The notes: a model not told the origin generated them from the sequence alone. Positions 49,126 through 62,180 are shown, counted from the first letter of the stretch. The stretch: 64,000 nt of DNA from Impatiens glandulifera (GCF_907164915.1 NC_061868.1:22129819-22193818), one strand, 5' to 3'. A program made the numbers and translations.

Positions 49126-50984
49126 TGTTGGGTCAAATTATTTTGACTAACGGTATTTAGATGATGAACTTGTGTGAAACTTAAATAAGAATGAAACTAA
49201 GTCGTCTAATTGTTTTTGTACAGGTGCATCAAAACGTGCTAAGTTAGACTTAGCTTGAATTAGGTTCATTAGACGTGTTGGTTATTAGACGTACGGCTAG
49301 TTAGACGTGCAGTCTAACAGATACGTGGTTAGACATGCTGTCTAACATATACGTAGTTAGACGTATAGTCTAACAAATCTGTAGTTAGACGTGCAGTTTA
49401 ACAGATACGTGGTTAGATATGCAGTCTAACAAACACGTAGTTAGACGTACAGTCTAACAAATACGTAGTTAGACGTGCTGTCTAATAGACACGTGGTTAG
49501 ACGTGTAGTTTAACAGACACGTAGTTAGACGTGTAGTCTAATAGATATGTGGTTAGATGTGCAATCGAACAGACACGTGGTTAGACGTAGAGTCTAGAAC
49601 ATACGTGGTTAGACGTGCAGTCTAATAGACACGTAGTTAGACGTGTAGTCTAAAAGATACGTGGTTAGACGTGTAGTCTAACATACACGTAGTTAGACGT
49701 GTAGTCTAACATATACGTGGTTAGATGTGCAGTTTAACAAACACGTAGTTAGACGTGCAATCTAACAGATACGTGATTAGACGTGTAGTCTAACAGAAAT
49801 GTAGTTAGACGTGTAGTCTAACAGACACGTAGTTAGACGTGTAGTCTAACATATATGTGGTTAGACGTGCAGTCTAACACAAATGTATTTAGATGTGTAG
49901 TCTAACATACACGTGGTTAGATGTGCAGTCTAATAGACACGTAGTTAGACGTGCAGTTTAAAAGATACATATTTAGACGTGAAGTCCAACAGATGAAAGT
50001 TAGACGTAGGGAGTCTAACTCCTTCAGACTAGTTTGAAGGAACACGTAGTTAGACGTGTCGTCTAACTCAATTTGACTTGGTGGTCTAATGGATCCTGCT
50101 ATTAGACGGAGGCGTCTAACATCATTAGAATTGGAAGTCTAATGGAGCACGTTTAATGCCTCGCTTCAACAGTTGCTTGAAGTCAGCATCTGTCTACCTA
50201 TGATCAACTAACTATACGCTACTCCTGCTCCACTAATCATTGCAAATCTGTACAACAACCAGTTGCATCCAATGAATCAATGTCACGTAAGTAAATATTC
50301 TTCCCACTAATTGTTCCTTGTAGGACAATCCTAGAAGAATATTCGGCGCACTACCAGATTGGTACAGCCACGATCTTTATGCATAGTGTCTGATGTACAT
50401 GTGTACTATAGAGGCTTTCCAATGGGTACTTGCCACGTTTCAATGTAGATGATTCGACCGTTGGTACCTGTTCTCTATTTAAAGATCTTCAAGGACAACG
50501 GACGAGCTTCCAGACTTATAATCCATCTTACGAATTTCTCATTTGTTTGCTTACTGAGTTTGTACATCAAGAGAGAGATAAAATCAAAACCCTGTCTAGC
50601 TGAGTAATACTCTTAAACCTTCAGTAAGTTGAACATAGTCTGTTCTGTTCAACAATTAACTACCACTAAATTTGTGTTTGATTTAAATAAAATTATAGTG
50701 AATCCTTCTAGTGGTTGGAAGAAGGCGTGACGTAGGAGAGTTTTGCTCCGAACATCCATAAACAACTCTCTGTGTCTTTTACATTATTTCCTTCATTCTT
50801 TCATTCGTTCTTAGCTTCAAACCCAAGCAAACATTTCCGCACTTGAATCGCTTTAAGAGTTTACAAAAGTTTGTGAGGAATAGAAAGCGATATAAATCCC
50901 TAACATGATTTCTATTAAACCGTTTTACAGAAGTTGTCATCAATAGTTAGACCCATGTCTCTATTGGTGCAGTCGATCCTTTCA
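49126..50984 (+). mobile_element. Family A solo LTR
   Basis: Single LTR, TGTTGGGTC to CCTTTCA, flanked by the 5-bp duplication tatta (49121-49125 and 50985-50989), with no internal region. This is the expected product of unequal recombination between two LTRs of one element. It retains the U3 minisatellite, CCTTCAGACTAG-type palindrome, TATA-like CTATTTAAAG (50475-50484) and the R/U5 gtgacgtaggaga segment. Confidence 0.93.
49290..50000 (+). repeat. U3 minisatellite of the solo LTR
   Basis: About 27 units of TTAGACGTG-N-AGTCTAA with linkers agatacgtgg, agacacgtag and atatacgtgg. Several linkers create CACGTGG, the plant G-box/ABRE core, a variant much rarer in the other LTR arrays. Confidence 0.9.
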
Positions 50985-53599
50985 TATTATAAAATCATTC
51001 TTATTTTGAATTAAAATAAGTAAAAATAATAATGCAATTTGACATAAAATTAAATGAAAGATCTTAAAATATATTAAGCAAACTAACCGTAATTTTGTAT
51101 ACGATAGAACTATTTTTTAAACCCCAAAATCATTGTAATTAAAATTAAAGTACTCAATTTTCTTAAAATATTCCAAAATGAAAAAAGTTTTCATAAAATG
51201 AATCATAATGAGTTGAAAAATATTTTATGTATTAATAACAAATTTAACATAAAATAATACAATATTGTATTTAATGTTCGAATAATATTTATTATAATTT
51301 TGATTAAGTTGAGATAATTATTATATTACAAAACTACTCTTATTTTAGATTAGGATGACTTTTGTATTACAAAATCATTCTTATTTTGGAATAAAATAAA
51401 TAAAAATAATAATATAATTTGACATAAAATTACATGAAATATTTTAAAATATATTAAGAAACCTAATAGTAATTTCTTACACTATAAGATTACTTTTTAA
51501 ACCTCAAAATCACTGTAATTAAAAATTAAAGTACTCGATTTTAGTACAATATTCCAAAATAAATCATAAAATGAATTATAATAAGTTAAGAAAAACATTT
51601 TATGTATTAATAACAAATCTAACATAAAATAATACAATATGGTATAAAATGTTCGAATAAGATTTGTGTAATTTCGATTTAGTTGAAATAATTTTTATAA
51701 TATATTAAATGATATAAATCAAAATCATTCAACTTGACATGAAATCACAAGAAATAATTTCAATAAATTTAAAAAATTCATTGTAAATTCAAATACGATT
51801 ATATTATTTTTTTAATCTCAAATAAACTCTAATAATAAATACAAGTATATGATTTTCTTAGAATATCCCAAAAATAAAAGAAAAAACACGTCTCAAAAAG
51901 ATTTGTATTGTGTTGAGATGAGTTTACTTATTAAAAACAAATCTATATAACATAAAAGATAAAGTATTGTGTATAATATTAGAATAAGGTTTTCCATAAT
52001 TTTAATTCGATTAAAATGATTTTTGTATTAAGAAATTATTATTGTTTTGAATTAAAATAATAAAAATAATAATGCAATTTGACACAAAATTGCATGAAAT
52101 ATCTTAAAATATATTAAGAAAACTAATAGTAATTTCGTATACGATAATATGATTTTTGAAACCCAAAATCACTGTAATTCAAAATTAAAGTACCCGATTT
52201 TATTACATTATTCCAAAATAAAAAAGGTTGTAATAAAATAAATCATAATAAGTTGAGAGAAATATTTTATGCATTAATAACAAATCTAACATAAAATAAT
52301 ATAATACTGTATATAATGTTTCAATAATATTTATGATAATTTTGATTAATTTGAGATAATTATTATATTACAATACTAATCTTATTTTAGATTATATTAA
52401 ATGACGTAAATCAAAAATATTCAATTTGACATAAAATCAAAATAAATAATTTAAATACATTAAAAAAATACTCATTGTTTTTTCAAATACGATTAAATTA
52501 TTTTTTAAACCTTAATTAACTCTAATAATAAATGCAAGTACCCGATTTTCATAGAATATCCTAAAAATAAAAATCAACATGTCTCAAAATGATTGAAAAT
52601 ATTTTCTTGAGATAAGTTACTTAATAAACACAAATCTATTTAATATAAAATAATATATTATTGTGTAAAATGTTAGAATAAGGTTTTCCATAATTTTAAT
52701 TCGATTAGGACGACTTTTGTATTAAATAAATATATAAAAATAATAATCTAATTTGACATAAAATTACATAAAATATCTTAAAATATATTAAAAAACTAAA
52801 CGTAATTTGAATACGATAGAATTATTTTTTAAACCCAAAAATCACTGTAATTAAAAATAAAAGTACTCAATTTTCTTAAAATATTCCAAAATGAAAAAGA
52901 TTTTCATAAAATGAATCAAAATGAGTTGAGAAATATTTTATGTATTAATAACAAATTTAACATAAAATAAAACAATATTGTTTTTAATGTTCAAATAATA
53001 ATTATAATATTTTAAAACTACTCTTATTTTAGACTATATTAAATGTTGTAAATGAAAATCATTCAATTTGACATAATAACACAATAAATAATTTACATAA
53101 ATAAAATAAACACATTCTTTTTTCAAATACGATTAAATTATTTTTTAAACCTTAATAAAATCTAATATTAAATACAACTACTCGATTATTTTAGAATATC
53201 CCAAAAATGAAAAAAAAAACATATCTCAAAATTATTTATATTGTGTTAAGATGAGGTTACTTATTAAAAACAAATAAATCTAACATAAAAAAATAAATTA
53301 TTGTGTATAATATTAGAATAATGTTTTCCATTAAAATGACTTTTGTATTATAAAATCATTCTTATTTTGAATTAAAATAAATAAAAAATAATAATGTAAT
53401 TTGTAATAAAATTACATGAAATATTTTAAAATATATTAAGAAAACTAATAATAATTTCGTATAAAATAAGATTATTTTTTAAACCCCTAAATCACTGTAA
53501 TTAAAAATTAAAGTATCCGATTTTATTACAATATTCCAAAATAAAAAAGGTTGTCATATAATGGAATCATAATAAGTTGAGAGAAACATTTTATGTATT
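50985..53599 (-). repeat. AT-rich satellite, inverted
   Basis: Same monomers in reverse orientation, with several internal deletions (for example near 51350 and 53330). It ends abruptly near 53599, where unrelated sequence starts. No gene is seen. Confidence 0.88.
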
Positions 53600-53889
53600 T
53601 GTAACAACAAGCTAGATCTTCTGCTCCCGATTTCAGTGTTCTCCTGTTGCGGACCAATGAAATCTCAGGAGCATTATTTTAATAATAAAGCAAAGCTGGG
53701 TTGAAGGGAGGGAGGGAGTATCCGGAATCCGGGTTTACCCAAATGCCATTAACGAAATTCTATTTAACGTTTGGAGCCAAAATCCCTTCCCCTAGGTTCC
53801 ATTTCAAAAGGAATGCAGGTATCACTTCAGAGCAAAGCTCATTTCGCTCCAGGCGATGAGTAATCACAATATACAGATATGAGATACGG
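53600..53889. other. Unique segment at the satellite edge
   Basis: GC-richer than the satellite, with a gggagggaggga run near 53718. No ORF or known family is recognised. It may be the left end of the mobile unit carrying the Ulp1-like gene, but no terminal inverted repeat is visible. Confidence 0.4.
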
Positions 53890-56190
53890 AGCGAAACTTC
53901 ATTCACCAGGTGCCATGTAAAACGGAATGAAGAGGTCCGCCTATCAGGGTGAAACACACTTAGCCTTAGTTATTTTCTTACCCTGAAGCTCATTTAAAAC
54001 CCCCAACACATCCATGAAAAGACAGTTCATCTTTCATGTAAAAACATTTACTAATGCATGTAAATACACAAATTCACCAAAATTATTAAGTTTTTTATTA
54101 GACAAAAAATTAAAAATTATACTCATCAAAGGACGGGAACGAAACATACTTCGTTTCAATTACTTTATAGAATCGGACGAAACTTCCTTCGCACAAAAGC
54201 CATGTAAAACCGAATGAATAGGTCCACCTTTTTTCAGGGCGAAACACACTTAGCCTTAGTTATTTTCTTACTCTAAAGCTCATTTAAAACCCCCAATAAG
54301 TCCATGAAAAGACAGTTCACCTTTTATGTAAAAACATTTACTGATGCATGTAAATGTTTTCAAATTCACCAAATTTATTTATTTTTTAATTAGAAAAAAA
54401 ATTAAAAAATTATACTCATCAAAGGACAAGAACGAAGCATACTTCGCTTTAATTATTTCATAGAATCAGACGAAACGTCCTTCTCTCAGAAGCCATGTAA
54501 AACGGAATGATTAGGTCCGCCTTTTTTCAGGGCGAAACACACTTAGCCTTATGTATTTTCTTACCCTGAAGCTCATGTAAAACCCCCAATAAGTCCATGA
54601 AAAGATAGTTCACCTTTTATGTAAAAACTTTTACTGATGCATGTAAATGTTTTCAAATTCACCAAATTTAATTATTTTTGAATTAGAAAAAAATTAAAAA
54701 ATTATACTCATCAAAGGACGGGAACGAATCATACTTCGTTTCAATTACTTCATAAAATCGGACGAAACTTCCTTCGCTCAAAAGCCATGTAAAATGGAAT
54801 GAACAGGTCCGCCTTTTTTCAGGGTGAAACACACTTAGCCTTAGTTATTTTCTTACCCTGAAGCTCATGTAAAACCCCCAATAAGTCCATGAAAAGATAG
54901 TTCACCTTTTATGTAAAAACATTTACTGATGCATGTAAATGTTTTCAAATTCACCAAATTTAATTATTTTTTAATTAGAAAAAAATTAAAAAATTATACT
55001 CATCAAAGGACGGGAACGAAGCATACTTCGTTTCAATTACTTCATAAAATAGGACGAAACTTCCTTCGCTCAGAAGCCATGTAAAACGGAATGAACAGGT
55101 CCGCCTTTTTTCAAGGTGAAACACACTTAGACTTAGGTATTTTCTTACCCTGAAGCTCATGTAAAACCCCCAATAAGTCCATGAAAAGATAGTTCACCTT
55201 TTATGTAAAAACATTTACTGATGCATGTAAATGTTTTCAAATTCACCAAATTTAATTATTTTTTAATTAGAAAAAAAATTAAAAAATTATACTCATCAAA
55301 GGACGGGAACGAATCATACTTCGTTTCAATTACTTCATAAAATCGGACGAAACTTCCTTCGCTCAAAAGCCATGTAAAATGGAATGAACAGGTCCGCCTT
55401 TTTTCAGGGTGAAACACACATAGCCTTAGTTATTTTCTTACCCTGAAGCTCATGTAAAACCCCCAATAAGTCCATGAAAAGATAGTTCACCTTTTATGTA
55501 AAAACATTTACTGATGCATGTAAATGTTTTCAAATTCACCAAATTTAATTATTTTTTAATTAGAAAAAAAAATAAAAAATTATACTCATCAAAGGACGGG
55601 AACGAAGCATACTTCGTTTCAATTACTTCATAAAATCGGACGAAACTTCCTTCGCTCAGAAGCCATGTAAAACGGAATGAACAGGTCCGCCTTTTTTCAA
55701 GGTGAAACACACTTAGACTTAGGTATTTTCTTACCCTGAAGCTCATGTAAAACCCCCAATAAGTCCATGAAAAGATAGTTCACCTTTTATGTAAAAACAT
55801 TTACTGATGCATGTAAATGTTTTCAAATTCACCAAATTTATTTATTTAGAAAAAAAATTAAAAAATTATACTCATCAATGGACGGGAACGAAGCATACTT
55901 CGTTTCAATTGCTTCATAAAATCAGATGAAACTTCCTTCGCTCAGAAGCCATGTAAAACGGAATGAACAGGTCCGCCTTTTTTCAGGGTGAAACACACTT
56001 AGCCTTAGGTATTTTCTTACCCTGAAGCTCATGTAAAACCCCCCAATAAGTCCATGAAAAGACAGTTCACCTTTTATATAAAAATATTTACTGATGCATG
56101 TAAATGTTTTCAAATTCACCAAATTTATTTATTTTTTAATTATAAAAAAATTAAAAAATTATACTCATCAAAGGACGGGAATGAAGCATA
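53890..56190. repeat. 292-bp tandem array
   Basis: Eight copies with starts near 53893, 54178, 54470, 54762, 55054, 55346, 55640 and 55925. Each unit contains cgaagcatacttcg-like palindromes, cagaagccatgtaaaac, and ctgaagctcatg. Copies five and seven share private variants (tcaaggtgaaac, gacttaggtatt) absent from the copies around them, as do four and six, giving a recent 584-bp two-unit duplication. Repeated 61-66 codon ORFs on the minus strand are by-products of the array. Confidence 0.88.
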
Positions 56191-56520
56191 CTTTAAAAGA
56201 ATATAGTTTATTTTGTTAGAAGCTCATCCTTTATTTTTTTAGAAAATTAGAAAAATAACATTTAATTCCTTAATAAAAGAAGTAAAATATAATAAATAAA
56301 TTTGAAAACATAATCTGTGAAGCTAGCATCGTTTATTTTGTTAGAACCTTACACTTGCGCCGCCGACATCGTTTATTTTTTAAAAGCTCAACCGTGCGAA
56401 ACTAGCATCGTTTATTGTTTTAAAAGCTCAACCCTGCGAAAATTGCTTCGTTTATGAAATTATGAAATCAACCTTGCGAAGCTTACTTCATTAAATTTTT
56501 AATTTCTGTGAAGTAGAAAT
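56191..56520. repeat. Short imperfect repeats with GAAGC motifs
   Basis: From about 56320 an approximately 57-bp unit (tgcgaaactagcatcgtttatt...aaaagctcaacc) is repeated three to four times imperfectly. It sits directly upstream of the Ulp1-like gene. A TATA-like ttttatatattt follows at about 56540. Confidence 0.55.
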
Positions 56521-56693
56521 TGCTTCATTTCAGTGAAAGATTTTATATATTTTTCCCGCTACAAATCCATCTCACTCTTCATTTTCATAAGAAACTGTTC
56601 ACATTCTCTCTCCCTCTTTCTCCCAGCGTTCATCTTCGTGTGAACTCTGAAACGCTAGAGTTTTCTTCTCTTCCACAATTATTTTTTGTGGAA

Positions 56694-58964
56694 ATGTCAC
56701 AAAACGAATCCAACAACATGCAAGTGGTTACTTCCCACTCCCGAGAGATCGTCATGGCTGTTTGTAACAACATAAACGAAACTGGCCCCAATCCTGTATC
56801 CAACGACAATCCCGGCAATAAACTAGACATGTAGGTTAATCATATTGTGTTTATTTATTTTTGATTAATATTACACCCGTTTATTCCATATATTTTTTGA
56901 AATGTTGATTTTTGTTATCTCACTGAAAATAATCTGTTGGAGGCTTTATATGAATAAATATGAAAGGAAGAGGAAGAGAAATACGAAGACGAAGACGAAG
57001 TCATTGACTGATGAATCAGTTTCTACTGTTGATGTGGAAGCTACTGATATTGCTACCGGTACACCCGTCGATGAAGATTCACCACCTCCCCCCAAAACCA
57101 ACAAAAAAAGGAAAGTAGCATTTCTAACAAGATCATCCCCTCATGGCCTTTTTCACATAATTCCTAAATTGAGCGTACAACAGAAGGAAGTTGTGAAGGA
57201 AATCGGGTCCGGTTCTCTTCTTACATGTGGTGTCTCTAATTTCCCTGGTCATTTTTCAAAACACGTAGTCAGATGTTTCGACCTCGAGAAGACCTCTCTC
57301 GTATTGGCCAACGGTGATGAGATCCTTATCAATGAAGACCTCGTCGAGTCTGTGTTGAACCTCCCGAGAGGGCCAAAGAACATAGTTGTGGCCGCCGGGG
57401 CGGACAAGAATAATGACCCTGAGTAATAATGGAGGGACTTGGGGACCCTTTAGAGAGTATGCGGTTGAAAAAAAATAGTCCCCCCGTGATGATGTAGTAG
57501 ATGATCACAGTGAAGATCCTCCTGATCCAAATGAGGGACTTGGCGACCCTTTGAAGAGTGTTGGGTTGAAAACGAATAGTCCCCCCGTGAGGATGCAATA
57601 GAAGAACACAATGAAGATCCTGATCCAAAGGAGGGACTTGGGGACAGTTTAGTGAGTGTGGGGTCGATAATGAATAGTCACCCCTTTGAGGATGCAACAG
57701 AAGAGCACAATGAAGATCATCATGATCCAAGGGTTGTAGTTGAGGACACTTTAGAGAGTGACGGGTTTAAAATAAATAGTCCACCCCGTGAGGAAGATGA
57801 GCATAATGAAGAATTTCCTGATACTCCCGTTGTTCAACAGAAAAAAATGAGGGTGAGGTAACCATAGCTTCCGAAGCTGCTGTTGATGAATCTTCTGAAT
57901 ATGAAGATTAGGGCGACGCGTCAACATTAGAGACCATCCGAAGAGGAAGATATAAAAAATTCTGGTATACCTTTAATCCCCTTACATGCAATTCGTTGCG
58001 CAGAAGTTGAATAAAATAACGAACAAGGAACAGAGATTGACCGTTTATGTGTTTTATGAAGACCTTGATGAAGCGTAAGTCAACCATGCTGTTATAAATT
58101 GTAAATACTAAAGTAGTTATGTTCTAAATGAATATTTTTTTGCAGGGAGGTGTTGTACGTAGGATTTTCAGGTAATATAACTCGTGCACAATTGAGAACA
58201 ATGAAAGATGGAGCAGAACTTGTGAGCGAATTGGTGGACGCTTGGGCCATTCTTATGCAGTTCAAGTTTAATAGGTTTGCCAGACATGAAAAACGAATAC
58301 TTTTTTTTTTCCACAATATCATATGTAAGTTCTCTTCACTTAGTTTTGTGTTATGTATTATTTCAATGTTCATGAGTTTAATACTTTAGAGTTAATTTCC
58401 AAGTTAGTATGCAATTTGATTATGAAACGTTTGTCTGTTGCCTTAAAGATGACATGAATAACTTCAAAATAACAGAAGAACACATATCAAACGCTGACCT
58501 GGTATGTTATGAACCATTCAAATTAACGAATTCCGTTTATTCTTATATATATGCAATGATATCAAATAATTCATGTTTGTATTCTTTTTACAGATATTCC
58601 TACCGGTCCTCCATGAAAAGCATTACGTCCTTGTATGTGTCAATATGCCTATTTCAAAAATCCAATTATTAGACAACGTCGGACTTCCTAAGGTTGTTAA
58701 CTTTTCGATAAGTATACCAGTTTGGGTCGGCACCTTATGAATTTTGGGGCTTTCTTGGTAAGTATAGGCCTATTCGAATTAGCTGAAAAATTTCAAAACA
58801 TGAAAAAAACGGCTCCAAAGTTGAAGTGGGAAGATAGTACAAACAAAGTTGACTGTGTTATATATTTAATGAGACATATGGAAACATACAGAGGAGAGAT
58901 GAAGACGTGGGATATTAACTTCAATAGCGACAATTTAAGTTTTAAAACATATGTTAGTCTATGA
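56694..58964 (+). pseudogene. Ulp1/DUF1985-like transposon-associated gene
   Basis: ATG at 56694 begins a short first exon; an intron probably starts near 56832 and ends near 56930. The next exon has a basic NLS-like stretch (ERKRKRNTKTKTK), then a DUF1985/mobile-domain-like segment: KLSVQQKEVVKEIGSGSLL, then INEDLVESVLNLPRGP. A tandemly repeated acidic region follows. The C-terminal part (58150-58964, with introns) looks like a Ulp1 cysteine protease: His in HEKHYVLVCVN, Asp in IQLLDN, and Cys in NKVDCVIYLMRHMETY. Relatives normally have Gly after that Cys; here it is Val. Frameshifts and stops indicate decay, though introns complicate this. Ulp1-domain genes of this kind ride on plant MULE transposons. 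No transposase is in the window. Confidence 0.65.
57433..57800 (+). repeat. ~100-bp coding tandem repeat
   Basis: Four units starting near 57433, 57533, 57631 and 57733, encoding a pattern like EGLGDPLxSVGLKxNSPPxEDAxEEHNED. Each contains a C-run (agtccccccgtg or agtccaccccgtg). Units 1 and 2 have six Cs where unit 4 keeps frame with a different count, so length changes in the C-run break the frame. Confidence 0.7.
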
Positions 58965-59184
58965 CAATTTTTTTATATGTTTTCTTATACTTTCTCTTGT
59001 TGTTTTGAAGGTTGAAGAAGCTATCAGTACACTGAGAATGAAATATTTATACTGAATTCTTATGTTAGACCACAATGTCAATAAGTTAAACATAAAGAAG
59101 TCAATTAGATTAAGAAATCTTTCGAGTCGTATGTAAATGAATTTTAATTAGTGTACTTTCACATTATGCACTTATAATTTATTT

Positions 59185-59640
59185 ATGTTTATAATAGAAA
59201 ATTTAATTGATTATATTTCACATTCTGCTATTCTTGCACCAATATTTTTAATCGTAATAACCGAAGAAAGCTTCACAAGTTCTGTTATTAAATTCTTAAG
59301 CGAAACAAGTTTCAGAAATTATGTTCTTAAATTCTTAAACGAAGCACCCATCACAAGTTCTGTAGTCAATTTTATAAACGAAGCTTGTTTTTGAGTTTAT
59401 AATACCACAAATGAAACAATCTTCACAAATTATGTTCTTAAATTCTTAAACGAAGCACCCATCACAAGTTCTATTTAAATTTTATAAATGAATCTTGCTT
59501 TTAAGTTTATAATACCATAAACGAATCTAGCTTCACAATTTATGTTTTCAATCTCATAAACGAATCTTGCTTCACAAGGTTCAGTTTTTCATATTTTAAA
59601 CAAACGAATATAGCTTCACAAGTTATGTTTGTAAGTTCAC
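59185..59640. repeat. Intergenic repeats with GAAGC motifs
   Basis: About five imperfect units of roughly 50-80 bp with variants of cttaaacgaagcacccatcac and cgaatcttgcttcacaag. The 69-codon ORF here is an artefact of the repeats (two near-identical internal blocks). Same motif as the flanking arrays. Confidence 0.6.
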
Positions 59641-59925
59641 ATTGGTCCTTTCATGTACCGCTCCTACCTGGGTAATGTAAAAATGTTAATGCATGAATGA
59701 AAATTCATTTATTACTTCTTGTGAAGAGGCATTGTACTGATTCAATTCGCCTCTTCAACTATCTCAACTAGCTATTTATTATCTATTTAGTCTCTCTATT
59801 ATCTCTATTCTCTCTTTCTTTTAGGACTCTCTCTCCCAAATCTCTACCGGCAAACAGGTTCTTTATTAAAATACCTCATTCATCTCTTCATTCATTTAGT
59901 GTAATACCTCCAAGAGGAGGCAGAG

Positions 59926-61012
59926 ATGCCGGTTTTATCGTAGCAACAGTTTGAGCGATACTTAAGTCTGATCAATGATGACCCTATCCCTTTTGGTGTC
60001 TATAATGTAGACGAGATTCTACCTCTTCTCCGAATAAACGTTCACGACGGATTGATGGCCCACATGCAAAGAAGATAGAATACGACCATTCGTTCTTTTG
60101 TCATTGGGTACATGCACATATGCCCGACGATTGAGGACTTCGCTTCAATTCTTAGGTGTGGTAGTCTTTCACTCATTATTTTGTCCCCCAATCCTGAACC
60201 TCTTTTTGCATTAGAAACTTGCCAAAACTTCTATGGTTGTACAAACATTGACGTCGTTTTGTTTACCCACCAATATGGATTTCTCAATATGACATACATA
60301 GATGATTACATTTGGCGTGTCCTGGGAATTGAAAGGACCATTACCCACACACAAAGCAAACTAATCATGCTTGTGGTTCTTGATCATTTTTTTGTGTCCG
60401 GCTGAAGGACTACGGCCTTCGGATAGGCTCCTGGAGGTAGTTCATGCACTGATGGGAAATGCCCCATGTTTGGCTGGCCTTGTACTCGCTGAGACACTCA
60501 TTGGTCTCAACGAATTTGTTCCAGACCCAAATAACTATTCCCGCCGTGGATCACCTTTGGTTCTATACCTCTGATTGTTAGACAAATTGCATTGATTGCC
60601 TCGTCCTTCAATTCCTTACCCTTCCTTTGAAAATATACAGTTGCAAAGGATCGCTATAATCAGGATTGAGAATTATATTTCTGATATTTACCCAATTCTG
60701 TTCATTGTTCTATGGTATCTCTTTTGTCAAATGATGTACAACATGAGGGGTTCTCCATTCATCATTGTGTTGGGCCTAGAGGGATCTACCTCCTACTGCA
60801 CATCTCTCATATATCGACAATTTGGCCTACGAAATCCCCTACCTTTGAATGCACTCAATCCTCCGGCGGACTTGATGCCTATTTCTCCTGATCTTTACCA
60901 CGAGTACACATCAATAGTGGATCGTTCTGTTATAGTTTTATTCCCCAATCGATGGATACATGCTGTGAACGAAGCAGTTCAGCTATACATTCCACCCGTC
61001 GTCGAACAATAA
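59926..61012 (+). pseudogene. DUF7745-like transposon-associated pseudogene
   Basis: ATG at 59926; codon 6 is TAG at a likely Gln. The reading continues with YLSLINDDPIPFGVYNVDE, CPTIEDFASILRCGSLSL, YIWRVLGIERTITHTQSKL, then after a frameshift near 60390 RPSDRLLEVVHALMGN and GSPLVLYL, followed by two TGA codons where relatives would have Trp, and a C-terminal part FGLRNPLPLNALNPP to TAA at 61012. The order and motifs resemble plant DUF7745/plant-mobile-domain proteins found with transposons. Function unknown; clearly broken. It lies about 960 bp downstream of the Ulp1-like gene, same strand. Confidence 0.55.
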
Positions 61013-61229
61013 CTCTTAGCTATGATAGGACCGAATGACGAGTCAAGCACTGATACAGATTAGGGCTTCTTATTTATGTACAAGTTGTAGCTTTTGAACT
61101 ATCGTTTGGTTGCTTCATCTGTATAATTTTTCTATAACGATTATGAAATGTTTTTGTGTTTTTGTGCAAATAAATTGTTGTGAAGTTACACCTTGAATAT
61201 TATCATTTTATTTTCAGACTATAATGTAA

Positions 61230-62180
61230 AAACAATTATACAATTCATGAAAAACCTTATGCATTCATGAGAAAACCCTGACGTATTCATGTAAAAATAA
61301 AGAACTAAGCATGATTCGTTGCATAGTTACCGTTGACAAGTCTTATAGAGAACGAAGCGTTCATCGTTGTATCGTCAATTTATTACAGGGAGTATGCTTC
61401 GTTTGTACCTGAGATTTGACAATAAGCAGACGAAGATTGCTTCCCTTATTGTGATGATTATTTTCACCTCGGAAGACGAGTAATCAGTCCGTATGGCTCT
61501 GTCGAATTGACCCAATTCCATCAATCGTCAATAATAATTAAATTGAAATAATTATATGTTCAATTTTATTATTATTATTAAATTTTAATAATAATCATAA
61601 ATTTATATTATACATTTGTGTTTCTGTGTTCAATATATTGAAAAAGAAAAGTCCTTATGCATTCATGAGAAAACCCTGAAGTATTCATGTAAAAACAAAG
61701 AACTAAGCTTGATTCGCTTCATAATTACCGTTGACAAGTCTTATAGCGATTGAAGCGTTCATGGCTGTATCGTCAATTTATTACAGAGAGTATGCTTCAT
61801 TTGTACATGAGATTTGACAATAAGCGGACAAAGATTTCTTCCCTTATTGTGATGATTATTTTCACCTCGGAAGACGAGTAATCAGTCCGTATGACTCTGT
61901 CGAATTGACCCAATCTCATCAACCGTAAATAATAATTAAATTGAAATAATTATATGTCCAATTTTATTATTATTATTAAATTTTAATAATAATAATAAAT
62001 TTATATTATACATTTGTGTTTCTGTGTTCAATATATTGAAAAGGAAAACCCTTTATGCATTCATAAGAAAACCCTAACGTATTCATGTAAAAACAAAGAA
62101 CTAAGCTTGATTCGCTTCATAGTTACCGTTGACAAGTCTTATAGAGAATGAAGCGTTTTATTCGCTTGTTAAATACATGC
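61230..62180. repeat. ~400-bp tandem repeat, about 2.3 copies
   Basis: The block beginning tatgcattcatgagaaaacc recurs near 61259, 61656 and 62055 (third copy truncated near 62160). Each unit contains cgaagcgttcat, tatgcttcgtttg or close variants, and gaagattgcttccc, plus an attattatta run. No coding potential. Confidence 0.8.

Noticed and set aside
54975..56122. Repeated 61-66 codon minus-strand ORFs
   Set aside because: They arise from the 292-bp tandem unit and share its sequence; no start context or codon signal.
60371..60574. Separate small gene of 67 codons
   Set aside because: It continues the DUF7745-like reading after a frameshift; it is part of the same pseudogene.
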